64,000 nt of DNA from Heliopora coerulea (GCA_030142905.1 JASJOG010000034.1:186001-250000), one strand, 5' to 3'. Shown: positions 25,494-36,408, numbered from the stretch's first letter. A program made the numbers and translations. The notes: generated by a model not told the origin, from the sequence alone.

Positions 25494-26522
25494 CTAAACT
25501 TTACTGTTCTCGTATTCTTTTGCCAATTCAGGGCAGCTGAATCTACAGCTCCTCGCCATGTATAGAGAGTGAGCATCAGCTTCGCAGTATCCCAGGTCTT
25601 TCCATCTTTTGCATCGTGCGTCAAAGTCAAACACCTCACTCTCTAGATAAAAAACAGAGCTTACATGACAAAAATGAAAAGTGTTCAACATTGTGCAAGG
25701 ATTGCCATCGACATTGAGTTTATTATTGAGTTTGAGTTCATTAAGTTTACCACAAGATGTTGCAAAAGACAATAAATATCCAATATTCATACAGACGAGT
25801 GATGAGGAAGTCTAAAAGAAACCACGTAACGCTTATAAAACTGATCTAGACTTCCTCCAATGGAATTAAATGAAATTAGAAGTATAAAAACATAAATAAT
25901 GACGTAGAAAAATATTCACTTACTTAATAATACCTTTAGTTGAACACTGAACCCAAGTACCATACGTACCATGATATCACGTGCCATGATGGTATGGCTC
26001 TTGGTTATATTCGAGAGAAAGTTCTCAAGGTTTATAATGAAATACTGCTTTCCATGAATGACTAAGAGGGGAGGTTAGCATGTGAAAAATCGTTAACTAT
26101 TATGTCTAATACCAAAGTCTTTAGTTCGACCGGCTTATCGAACCCCAGGAACCTTAGAAAATAAAGTTCCATGACTGAGTAACAACCTAATGAATTATTT
26201 ATAAATTTAAAGTGCAAAAGTTCTCGTCAACTCTGAATAACTGAATCTCTTCGTTTGAAACTGGAGTTCATACTTACTTGAATCACACATGTGGCAAGCT
26301 TTCTGGCATTTTCGTCCCATAGCTGCGTACGATTGATTCTTACTGCACCAGCCATTTTTCGCTTTCCTAGCACAGTCTTTTGATATGTTCTTGCATTTCT
26401 TTTTCGCCGACACTAACACAGCCAAAACATTTTGCGTTAATTGTTTTTCCATAACATCTCTTTTTATTCCTAGATATCACATGCACATAATGTCAGAGTA
26501 CTACCATAAAAACAATAATATA

Positions 26523-26554
<32 letters not shown>

Positions 26555-26948
26555 CACATACACATATACATGTACATATACAAAGACACCTACATATTCA
26601 TATACACATACATATACATATACAAAGACATACACATATACATATACAAAGACACATACATATTCATATACATATACAAAGACATATACATATACATACA
26701 TATATATATATACACATACATACATATAAATATACAAAAACATGTACATATACACATACATATACACTTACACATACACACACACATATACATATACACA
26801 CACACATACTACATCATCATCACCATCTTCATAAATACAACCACTATTATCTTAACGAAAAATAATTACTACTGGCACATCTCTGCTGATTCTTACTTGT
26901 TGCTTCCAAAATGCAGACGACGAGAAAGAACAGAATGAACGACTTCAT
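25494..26948 (-). CDS. Short secreted ShKT protein (cluster member 3)
   Basis: Three exons: 26897-26948, 26278-26412 and 25494-25642; 111 residues, both joins in phase 1. Exon 1 encodes the signal peptide (start MKSFILFFLVVCIL). Exon 2 encodes a complete six-cysteine ShKT module (Cys about 24-60, ending KCQKACHMC). Exon 3 encodes a four-cysteine relative beginning FDFDARC and ending RSCRFSC (Cys 73-99). It lacks the outer cysteine pair, then stops after 12 more residues. This is the tail-less member of the cluster and may show the ancestral unit. It lies on the same strand as members 2 and 4. Confidence 0.82.
26518..26812. repeat. (TACATA/CACATA)n microsatellite
   Basis: About 290 bases of imperfect hexamers in intron 1 of cluster member 3. 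Long open frames on both strands here are artefacts of the repeat. Confidence 0.9.
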
Positions 26949-28924
26949 GACTTGCCTGGTTTAAAAACAAAAAAACAGCAAATTTAACTATTCTAAGTCC
27001 TGTACGGTGAAAGATATAACGATTGTCAGGTACTTACCAGTTTATGAACCAATAGAAACAGGAACAGGTGCTACTAAAGCAACCGAAGATATTTACTTGG
27101 CTGGAATTCCCCGATACAAAACGTAAACCTTTAATAAGAGAGACTGATGTACCAATTCTCACCTCACAATCTTTTCAGTGTCTTGACACAGCGAACAGAT
27201 ATCATAGTCCGTCCAGTAATCTGTTTTCTTAAAATTCATCGAACCGTGGAAGCACCTGCTCAAAACTACACAACCTTCTATCTGTTCATTGACGGAGCAG
27301 TGGAAGGGCAAGGTTGCCTGTGACCATACAGTGAATCGGTGCAGTGATCACTTAAAGGCGCCGGAATAAGACACACGGAATGCACGGTATTGGAACCTTT
27401 TTTTGTGACCCTTTTCGCCTAAAAATATGCAAAAAATAGTATTTTGCACATTCTGAGTCGGAGGGTAAAATGCACAGAACAAATCATTGTTCTAAAACAA
27501 TAGTTGTTTTAACTTGCCTTTCGTTTTTACTACCAACTTGCATCAGCTTGCTTTGGCGTGCGGCTAGTTTGAGCGTGCTCATTAGCCCATGTTTGCAGTG
27601 ATGTGCTCATCGTAGGATACATAACACAGGATATGTGAGCACAACAGACCTTGGGTGCGTCTCGTGAACATCGATTGCAGCGCTCATCAAAGGACAGCGG
27701 ACACATCTTCCGTCCCGCCTGACACAGCGAGTGCAAAGTCAGCATCTATTAACATCGACATTGTTAAATCAGTTACACATCAGATACAATTTTTGAAACC
27801 GTTCACCAGATCTTATCGTGGAATCTTCGGAATGTACTCCCCGGGACACACTATAACTATTAGAAAGACGCATTGTTCGGCTTATGTTAACATATTGTGG
27901 CAATCCGCCAATCCAAGGTTCTCGTTGAAATCTTAAATTGTCTTGGTTAGCGTATTTCGAATACTATTAAGATTTTTAAAAATTCATATAATCCGTTTGA
28001 GCTTTCCAACTAAATTTATGGCAACAATAAGTCTGCAAAACGAGACTTACTACGTAATGAACGAACATTGCTCTGGAGGTTGATAGACCGACCAATAAAC
28101 AAGCAGATAGACGTAGAAAGGAAGACTGACTGACGGAATGACAGGAAAAGTAAGAAAAACAAGTTTTTCCCAACTGCGTATTACACGAGACGATACACTT
28201 TCTCGGCGGTAGTTATGCCTGGTGATTAAACTAACGTTAACCATTTTGTTACCAGAAGTCTCCCCTTCAGGAGTAAAATTGTCTAAAGTTAGCCAGTGTG
28301 AAATTGTCCCGCGGTAGCTACAGGAAAATCGTAGAGCGTTTCCCAGAACAAAATATCAAAGTAGGACCAAAGCATGAAAATGGTTGAAGGTTTCTTCATG
28401 GATATCGATACACATTCAAGGCTTTTGCAACGGATTCGATTGGTTGGTCAAGGACACTTCGCTGGCCTCAAATAACGCAATTTAAAATCGATGCAAAGAA
28501 AGTCAATGTTACGACAGCTTTAATCACATTTCCTGCCTATAGATACTTTCATCCTCGTTAAATATTAACTATTTACAACCTGTAATTAAAGTAATCGTAA
28601 CATTCTTTGAAATCCACTGGGAACTGTCGTCCCGAAGTATCAGACTGGGAAGAAAAATATCTAAAATTCATGTGGCACGAGTTCAATCATTCGTTGGACG
28701 GCCTCCTAACATTTGTTCATATATCATAACCTGAGGATTTCAAAAAAACTGTTGAAAGATACAAAGAAAACAGTTAGGATTCTTGAAACTGCAAAAGAAA
28801 TAGAGTTAAAGAGAGACATGACACGAGTAAAATCCCAGCACACTTCTCTCCTACTTCATCATGTTCTGAATATGAGCTACAACACGTTATTTTTTTCATA
28901 CCACAAATCCATCTCTATTTGTCC
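26949..28924. other. Intergenic between ShKT genes 3 and 4
   Basis: No gene is recognised. It contains a copy of the dispersed TTTTACTCTGGCTAAC-type repeat at about 28256-28305. Confidence 0.45.
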
Positions 28925-30680
28925 TTAAGATTTAATTTTACTCTTCTGCTCAAGTTTATGCTTTCTCGTCGCAGTCGGCCCATTTCCCACTGGAGTTTGG
29001 ACCTGGGACTGAGACTGTGAAAGCTCTTGACTCTGCACAGGCATTGCTGGTGAAGATTGTTCGTGCGCATGCTGTTGCGCATTATTTTGCTGGGGATACT
29101 GCTGACCATTTTGTTGAGAGTACTGTTGGGGATACTGCTGACCATATGGCTGAGGATACTGCTGACCATACTGTTGAGCATACTGCTGACCATACTGTTG
29201 GCCATATTGTTGGGGATATTGGTAATCAGACTGGTATTGTTGATTCCAGTAGGTCTGCTGCTGTTGTTGTTGCTGTTGCTGTTGCTGTTGTTGCTGTTGT
29301 TGTTGTTGTTGTTGTTGTTGAGGAGGGTATTTACGTTGGAAATTACCACGACCTGGTGACGCGATGCCATTTCTGATAGTACGTCGACAGCTGTATTTGC
29401 AACGTTTGAGCATGAATCCCTGGTGAGGTCGCATCTCGCAGTAACCTTTACTGGCATAGGAGTTACAGCGAGCATCGTTGTCGAAAAGAGTGTAATCTAG
29501 AAAGATAACGGTAAAATGTAAGTACGAATAAAAAGGCAGAAAGAAAAGCATGAAAGGAAATTAGAAGGGAAAGTTGAAAGTATTGAAGCAAGCGAGGTTT
29601 TACTAGAGGAACGAGTAAGAAAGAGAGAGGTTATCGGAAAAAGGAAGGAGAAGAGGAAGGAGAGATGGAAGGATGGAAATTAAAGTCGGAAAAAACAATC
29701 ATAATGGGAGGTAATAATGGCCATAAACAAGTCATGAAGAAAAGGAAGGATGGTTTGCGAACAGAAGAGAGGTATCCAAGAATTACAGCAGCAACAGTCT
29801 TAGGTACAAGTCATACCGTCATCTCCACACATTTCACAGCTCTTCTTGCACAATCTGGACATGGCAACATAAAACCGCTGTTTTTTATATTTTGGATTTT
29901 CGTTGCAGAGGTCTTTTTTCGACGCCCACTTTTTGCACGATTCTGTCTTGTCCTCGCAAAGTGGCACTAAAGGCACAAGCAGAGAGAAATAAACCAACCA
30001 ACGAATAAACAAACAATACAAATAAATAAATAAATAAGCAAATAAATAAATGAATAAACAAGTAAACAAAGAAATAAAAAGACAGATATTGAAAAAATAT
30101 ACAGTTACCATATAAGTCACTAAGGACTTCTCTGGACACTATTATGCCATTGTTGACCATAATGAAATAGTCTTTAATGAGACTACAGTCACAAGCTGGG
30201 TAGAGCGGAATACTTTGACTTGGTGTAGGTTTGCGTAGTAAGCTACAACGGTCGTGCATTGTTCGATTTCTGGAAGTGATAGTGATAACCAAAGTAATTC
30301 TACACACCAGTCGAGTTTCCTTAATTCCAATTCAGCTAAATTTGGCGAAGAACTCAAAGGAAAAAAGGCTTGTGACGCCACTCAATTTAACCATGTGCTG
30401 CATTGAACTGGCAGCCGATTGAGCAGGGTTTTTTTTTTTCACTTTTTCATCAGTCAAGATTGTGTTCCAAACCACGTTTGCTAATCACAAATTCATAACT
30501 TGAGAGACCTACCGTCTCCAACTGATACATGTAAATAGTTAAATACGACAGGAAAGTGTCACACGTAGATAGTTAAATTTGACGAAATCTCATAACCGAT
30601 GCAATACCTGAGTTCACTGTACATCCCAAAGTCACCAAAAGAAACAGGCTTCGCAACCATAATCTGCCAAAACATGCCAT
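28925..30680 (-). CDS. Secreted ShKT protein with poly-Gln and Tyr/Gln-rich tail (cluster member 4)
   Basis: Four exons: 30608-30680, 30109-30195, 29817-29966 and 28925-29496; 293 residues, all joins in phase 1. Exon 1 encodes a signal peptide (LFLLVTLGCTVNS). Exon 2 adds a short segment not seen in the other members (starts ACDCSLIKDYF). Exon 3 is a six-cysteine ShKT module (Cys about 57-100, with a longer loop between the third and fourth). Exon 4 opens with LFDNDARC..GYC..KRCKYSC, the four-cysteine relative without the outer pair (Cys 114-140). About 22 glutamines follow, then QQYGQQ/QQYPQQ repeats, a Ser/Gln-rich stretch and a basic end containing RKHKLEQK. That end matches RKHKLEKK in member 2. 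Repeated Tyr/Gln/Pro suggests a structural or adhesive material, as inference only. Confidence 0.85.
29261..29322 (-). repeat. CAG/CAA coding repeat (poly-Gln)
   Basis: Mixed CAA/CAG triplets in exon 4 of cluster member 4 encode about 22 consecutive glutamines. The mixed codons suggest some constraint on length instability. Confidence 0.9.
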
Positions 30681-32445
30681 CTCCTAAAAAAAATGCTCGA
30701 CTGCGTCAACAATGAAGGACTGTTGTTTGATAAATACAGTCTTCAATACATGAGTCCAGTTTCAAACAGCAAGTCCCACCTTCGTGTCGAACTCCACGTA
30801 AGCAACACAAAAAGGTATTTCAGCCGTTTTTCTACCAGAAAGAGTCCTGCCTCTATTCGAATTGCAATGAAATTTTTTGAATCGTCTAACCGGGATAAAT
30901 ACAGCTTTAAAAATAATTGTCAACCCTCCAAAGATCCCTTCTGCACTTCAGCTGGCAGGCGTTCCGGTCTGTTGAAATTTGTACTTCACAGTTCAACAGA
31001 CAGGAAAGAGTTCGCCAAAACAATTTCTCTTAGTTAGAAGGCGCCCAAGTAGATGAAGTAAACTATGTTGTCTTCGGCTTCAATTACAAGTTATTCATGA
31101 TGACTAGTGGTCACCTCGTGAGTTCCACGCCGATGCTGTAGAATGGTAGGAAACAAACCGAACAAAAAAGTCTGACGCACTGAGGATTTTAACATCAATA
31201 ATAATAATAGTAATAAAAATAAACTAAACCTGACATAGACAACCACAGTAAGACTAACTCAGACCTACACACAACTCGACAACAAAGTCCATTGTCCTCC
31301 TTCGACACAACCTTGGCATTCAGGACTGCATTTTGAAGACTTTACATCACGATACCTTTAAAAAGTCGTAAACCCACTAGTTTTTGTTTCTTCTTCAGAA
31401 AATGCCAGTGAACTAAGGACCAAAAAGTATCTATACGACGGAAACTTAATTCCTCGATTTTGACGACAAAAGTCCCAGGAATCGAGCAAATGACCTGATC
31501 TTACCAGCTTAAATTTCAAAAAGCCACCTGTTCGTGATACTGGTGGGTACTGTTCCTGAAGTTTGTCCAACTTTGATTGTGAAGTGGAAAAACTGGTTGA
31601 CATGCGTACGCCAGCGGGGAAGTGCAATGAGTTGGTGTCGCGACGTAAAAGTAAGTTGTGCTGAAACTTCCAGGTTGCATGTAAAAAACAATATCTTTTA
31701 AATCTGAAAACATAATTCTAAGACAGCGGACGTTTCCTTGCAGGAACGTTGCGAAAGATATTGTCCAGATTGCTTCGGGATTTAATCGCAAGATACTGCA
31801 ACGCGGATTGTCCTTGATGGCGGCAAACTCCATTTCGCATGCTTGCAATATTTTATTCTACAGCCACTTTCCTGTTCGCATGGTGTTGTAGGGATGGCTG
31901 CTATATAACATTGAACATGTGCAAGAACTCTTTAGCATTCGTCTGCGGAGGAGACACGAGGAAAGGCGACGGACCGAACGTCTCACATCTTACACATTGT
32001 CCAAGATATTGTTCACGTATTGGTATCGCCATTTCCGCACAATGTCGCGTTTTTCACTCAGAGGGCACCGTCCAAAGCTGTTCTAACCTCATGCATGTTT
32101 TTAAAGCCGTATTAGAACTCCTACGAGCCCATTTGACCTCAGACAGGGTCGTTGATGTTCTCATACTGGTATAGGCAATAGCATTGGAAAAAAAATCAAG
32201 AGTGTACGTTTTTTCCAAATTGCAGTCAAAACAATGCTGTTACCAATTAATAATATACATGAGAAATGTAATAATGTGGCAATCAAAAGTAATTCAGTGA
32301 CGAAAAAAAGTAACTCAGTGCAAATTGCTGGATTACCATTTTTTCGGCACTGTGTTATTTTGAAATTGCACTGCTCTCAACCAATCAGAATCGAGAAATT
32401 TTTTTGTGTATTATAAATTCATTGATACGCATGAGTCATTCTTAA
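30681..32445. other. Intergenic, no gene recognised
   Basis: Several open frames exist on both strands. One, at 31524-31603 (-), ends at a good GTAAGA donor and could be a first coding exon, but I cannot connect it to a known protein. Confidence 0.35.
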
Positions 32446-32648
32446 TACGCACGCTCTCAAGCTGTTCTCTCAGAAAAACTTTCTGAGTCCCTGACGGGAA
32501 TCGAACCCGTAACCTTCTGATCGCCGGTGAGATGCTCTAACCATTGAGCTACAAAGACTCAGATGGTAAGCGAAGGTTAAATTTGTGTACTGGTTCGTAT
32601 AGATCAGAAAGTTTTTCTGAGAGAACAGCTTGAGAGCGTGCGTATTAA
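32446..32648 (-). repeat. tRNA-like unit between 40-bp inverted repeats
   Basis: Outer arms (about 32448-32485 and 32607-32645) are inverted copies of a sequence containing CTGAGAGAACAGCTTGAGAG. On the - strand, 32486-32558 folds as a tRNA: acceptor GTCTTTG / CAGGGAC, D arm GCTCAATGGTTAGAGC, T arm ACGGG-TTCGATT-CCCGT. The anticodon loop is CCGGCGA, so position 33 is C instead of the near-universal T, and the anticodon stem has a C-C mismatch. It is therefore more likely a tRNA-derived repeat than a working tRNA. Confidence 0.7.
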
Positions 32649-33250
32649 ACACGGAGCGACGCTATATAAGGGTAAGCTCCTCCCATATTTCTGGCTTCGT
32701 ATGGCGGTTGCATGTTTCAAAATGGCGGACACTTTGAAGCGTGACTGAACTGGACAGCGTAGAGCTACACAAGCGTGTCCTAGAGCCTAAAGCTTACGGA
32801 AATACTTTTAAAATGTGTTTTTAAAATACAGCTAAACAATATATAAAGCAACAAATGGCTGAACATTCCACATTTACTGATTTTTCTGGTTGTTATACGT
32901 CGTATTATAATCATTCGAGACGTCCTGCGCATCTTCATTCACTTATAGTCATCCTACCCGCGCAGTGTTTGGGCACGATTCACATTTTATTACGTCCGCG
33001 ATGCGTCATAGCCATCTGTATTCATTTTGGCGAATACTTGAAGCTTGTAATATTATAAACATAAACAAAACCTGGCGCCACTTTCAAATTCATTTGTGGC
33101 AAATATGCTCGGTCGCTCTCATCCAACAGCTCGGACTTCTACCTCTGCGCAAAGCACAACTCTGCGTTCTGCGGGGCTTAGCAAGTATGATCGCAATAAA
33201 GCCTACTACCAGAAGAATAAAAGTGCAATTAAAGAGAGCAAGGCCTACTA

Positions 33251-33815
33251 GAGCGTGCGTATTAAGAGTATAATTACCAAGCTACCACAACCACATCATT
33301 GATTAACACGAAAATAATAGACGACATATCGAGACTTGCAGACTGGCAGTACATATGTCTACCATCTATACGAACCAGTACACAAATTTAACCTTCGCTC
33401 ACCATCTGAGTCTTTGTAGCTCAATGGTTAGAGCATCTCACCGGCGATCAGGTTACGGTTTCGATTCCCGTCAGGGACTCAGAAAGCTTTTCTGAGAGAA
33501 CAGCTTGAGAGCGTGCGTATTAAGAATATAATTACCAAGCTACCACAACCACATCATTGATTAACACAAAAATAATAGACGACATATCGAGACTTGCAGT
33601 ACATATGTCTACCATCTATACGAACCAGTACACAAATTTAACCTTCGCTCACCATCTGAGTCTTTGTAGCTCAATGGTTAGAGCATCTCACCGGCGATCA
33701 GGTTACGGTTTCGATTCCCGTCAGGGACTCAGAAAGTTTTTCTGAGAGAACTGCTTGAGAGCGTGCGTATTAAGAATATAATTACCAAGCTACCATAACC
33801 ACATCATTGATTAAC
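33251..33815 (+). repeat. Tandem array of tRNA-derived repeat, period about 250 bp
   Basis: Two full units and a partial third. Units start at 33251, 33508 and 33758 with GAGCGTGCGTATTAAGA. Each full unit carries a tRNA-like segment (33410-33479 and 33660-33729) followed by the CTGAGAGAAC-GCTTGAGAG arm seen in the inverted copy at 32446-32648. Compared with that copy, these lack three bases in the variable region and have a mismatch in the T stem, so they are degraded. Confidence 0.8.
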
Positions 33816-34007
33816 GCATGAGTCAGTTTGCCGATGAGCAATATTGGAGATTTAATCATTTCGTCTTCTTCTATCATCAAAGTAAACTGAGGTAATCACA
33901 ATATTTTAATTAATATCACTTTGATTTTTTCTCGGGGTTGGGGACTCAAATAGTTTGCAATCTGATCTCTATAAATTTAATGTGGTGTCTCGCATGTTCA
34001 ACAGTGG

Positions 34008-35246
34008 CTAGCTTCGCAGCCTGTCATGTGAATACAGCTGATAATACGGCCCTGATGCATACTTGTAGTTCTTGTCAAACCCATTTCGTCCACAGTTACA
34101 CGGATCTCGCAATTCTAATACGCCCCATTTCTTGGAAAGAAGAGAGAAGACAGTTTGATCGTGTCTGTTGCCTTTGAAGTTCGGAAAATTTGGAAGACCC
34201 ATAACATTTTTATCATCTGTAGTGATCCTGGAATCCGACGTGTAGGCCAGATATTCCATCATAAACTGAATTGTTTCGCAAGTTTTCATTATCACAATCA
34301 GATTTGCTAATCTCTGAGTTTGCCCTTTTTTATATACTCGTGGATCGTCCATTCCCATGAGCACAAACGCGTCTCTCTTCGTGTACTCGCTTTCTTGGTA
34401 AGGCATATGAAACGCCAAAATGTTGGGTTTCGTCTCCATACACAACTTAAACAACGGGCCGGCATCCTTCAGGAAGTAGGACCCAGCATCGTGGTAGATG
34501 AGCATGTCTCCATCGTTCATTTTGGTCAGCAATGTCTTGAGAATGATGTAGGGTTTCCAGAGCCAGTACCCAGCCCCCTTTCGTCTGCGCAGTATGTTGC
34601 TATGTGAGAGCTGAAATTCTATGGACAAGGCCGATAAATCCAGAGCCTCTGCGAAGTCGACTTTGGCTACGTCAATCGCTTCATTAACTGCTCTTGTTTT
34701 GGACTGTTCGCAACAATTGTGGCCATAGGTCAGTAGGTACTTTCGAGCCCTAATGGTACTCGACGTCACATTGTAATGATGCAACTTCTTTCTAGTTTCC
34801 GCCGAATCACCTTGCTCCCAGGGGTAATTCCAATGAAGATTCGTCGTTGCTAGAACATCCAAGTCAACTCTCTTCCGAAATTTCCATCTTGTGTCGTTGG
34901 TCTCGTATGGAAGTTTGATTTTCGCTCCGTCGAGCATTTCTCGTGCAATTTTATACAAATCTGGACATTTTTTTTCGTCCCTGGTTGTGTCTACACGAAG
35001 CTGCGTCATACCCTCGGCTCTTCTCGAGATCATCGAAGTAGTTTTCTTTCCTATCCCATCTGAATTAGATGTGTGAAAATTTTTAGCAAGAGCCAGGCAA
35101 TCGACGTGTATTTCCGAAATATCTTCTGTGGCGTCATGTAGCGACGACCTGTCGGTCAAGTGTCCGTGTTCGATTTTTACAAAGACGATGAAGACGTTTA
35201 AAAGGATAAGAACTGAGAACAACACTAGGCTAGGACGGATCCTCAT
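34008..35246 (-). CDS. Glycosyltransferase-like type II membrane protein, paralogue A
   Basis: Intronless frame of 412 residues. Residues about 6-24 form a signal anchor (LVLFSVLILLNVFIVFV), so a Golgi lumenal orientation is likely. The C-terminal two-thirds carry LLTYGHNCCE, RRRKGAGYWLWKPYII, DGDMLIYHDAG, DPRVYKKGQTQRLANLIV, DSRITTDDKNVMGLPN and GNRHDQTVFSLLSKKWGVLE. The GYWLWKP block followed by GDxLIYxDAG resembles nucleotide-sugar-dependent GT-A transferases of the capsule-synthesis type; I cannot name the exact family. The paralogue at 36681-37934 is nearly identical across these motifs and faces the other way. The lack of introns beside intron-rich neighbours could reflect an old retroposition or lateral origin. 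Confidence 0.8.
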   Translation of the reverse strand: MRIRPSLVLFSVLILLNVFIVFVKIEHGHLTDRSSLHDATEDISEIHVDCLALAKNFHTSNSDGIGKKTTSMISRRAEGMTQLRVDTTRDEKKCPDLYKIAREMLDGAKIKLPYETNDTRWKFRKRVDLDVLATTNLHWNYPWEQGDSAETRKKLHHYNVTSSTIRARKYLLTYGHNCCEQSKTRAVNEAIDVAKVDFAEALDLSALSIEFQLSHSNILRRRKGAGYWLWKPYIILKTLLTKMNDGDMLIYHDAGSYFLKDAGPLFKLCMETKPNILAFHMPYQESEYTKRDAFVLMGMDDPRVYKKGQTQRLANLIVIMKTCETIQFMMEYLAYTSDSRITTDDKNVMGLPNFPNFKGNRHDQTVFSLLSKKWGVLELRDPCNCGRNGFDKNYKYASGPYYQLYSHDRLRS

Positions 35247-35637
35247 CCTTTAGGAAGGTGTCGTGTTTGTAGCAAGCCAACTTTTTGCCTCCAATTTAGT
35301 CGCCCACGTTGCACAATCACTCGAACGTTAAATGACACAAAAAAACCCCTGCTTACGCCATGTACAAATGAAAACATTCTTTTTAAAGTTTAACGCTTTT
35401 TAAATTGGTGGAAAGTCGATAGAATAGCCACTCTTAGTAAACAAGTGAGGCTGACTCGGTTATAGTTTTTAGAAAACCCAAAGAAATACGGGGCAAACTA
35501 CACTCGTTCTGTATGTCCTGCCGATTATAAAGAGTTCTTTGTACAAGTAATAAAAAGCTCTTTCAGACGGTCTAGGTCTTTTACATCGAGTGAAGTTATT
35601 TTCATATCCGTACGTCCACTTGCACTCATAACACACA

Positions 35638-36253
35638 TTAGGAATGTTTAAAAATATAGATGAAGCGCGATCAGGTATAGACATAATTGAAACAGTGAAA
35701 ACGGCGTTCTTCTGATCAAAGTATTTTATTTCGAGCTTTCGGTCACCAGACTGTGACCTTCGTCAGGAAAAAATGAAAGACAAAAACAAATTACGAGATA
35801 TAGATAGATACATATCTGTGAATAATTATAGACAGAATTAGAAAGTTACGGTAATGGAAAGTATGCATCAATTAATTGCAGCATTTCTTTGTTAAAATGG
35901 TGTATTGTCCTGGCAATGGCCTGGCGTTGTTGTCGGCATTTTCTCTGGTAGTGGTGTACCACGATTCAAGTGATTTTCTGATGCGGTAATCTCCCTTGTC
36001 AATTATGCGGTGGTTTTCAAAGTCTATGGCATGTCCGTGTTTCCAAGAATGATTTGCAATGTTAGAGCCTTCAGCATAGTTTTCAACATTCCTAATGTGT
36101 TCTTTCTTCCTAGTTTGAAATGAGCGTCCAGTTTCTCCTATATACGTCCAAGAACATTCTTTGCATGGTATCTCGTATACGACTCCAGTTTGTTGTTCGG
36201 CAGGAACGCGGTATTTCGGGGATGGAAACTGTCTATAATTATTCACAGATATG

Positions 36254-36290
<37 letters not shown>

Positions 36291-36408
36291 TAATTTGTTT
36301 TTGTCTTTCATTTCTTCCTGACGAAGGTCAAAGTCTGGTGACCGAAAGCTCGAAATAAAATACTTTGATCATAAGAACGCCGTTTTCACTGTTTCAATTA
36401 GGAATGTT
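35638..36408 (-). mobile_element. Penelope-like retroelement remnant with inverted terminal repeats
   Basis: Outer inverted repeats (about 35687-35806 and 36287-36402) share AACAGTGAAAACGGCGTTCT and GGTCACCAGACT blocks. They flank a GIY-YIG endonuclease fragment on the - strand. An 11-bp direct repeat TTAGGAATGTT sits at 35638-35648 and 36398-36408 and may be a target-site duplication. Each arm has CTGACGA, a hairpin (GGTCAC / GTGACC in the left arm) and GAAA: 35760-35766 on the - strand and 36318-36347 on the + strand. This is the hammerhead-like signature known from Penelope-like terminal repeats. The reverse transcriptase is absent. Confidence 0.75.
35872..36246 (-). pseudogene. GIY-YIG endonuclease fragment of a Penelope-like element
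   Basis: An open frame of 124 residues reads GVVYEIPCKECSWTYIGETG, then RSFQTRKKEH, HSWKHGHAIDFE and RIRKSLESWY. That is the Cys-containing GIY-YIG nuclease domain found at the C-terminus of Penelope-like element polyproteins. The upstream reverse transcriptase is missing, so this is a 5'-truncated copy. Confidence 0.8.

Noticed and set aside
26501..26938. Long Tyr/Ile/His-rich frames on both strands
   Set aside because: They are read-throughs of the TACATA microsatellite.
28915..29475. Asn/Ser-rich frame (-) overlapping ShKT gene 4
   Set aside because: It is the wrong frame of the CAG/CAA repeat. The frame with the cysteine module and matching phase was chosen.
31358..31848. Two overlapping - strand frames, one ending at a good GTAAGA donor
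   Set aside because: Could be a first exon of a small gene, but no partner exon or protein family could be recognised.
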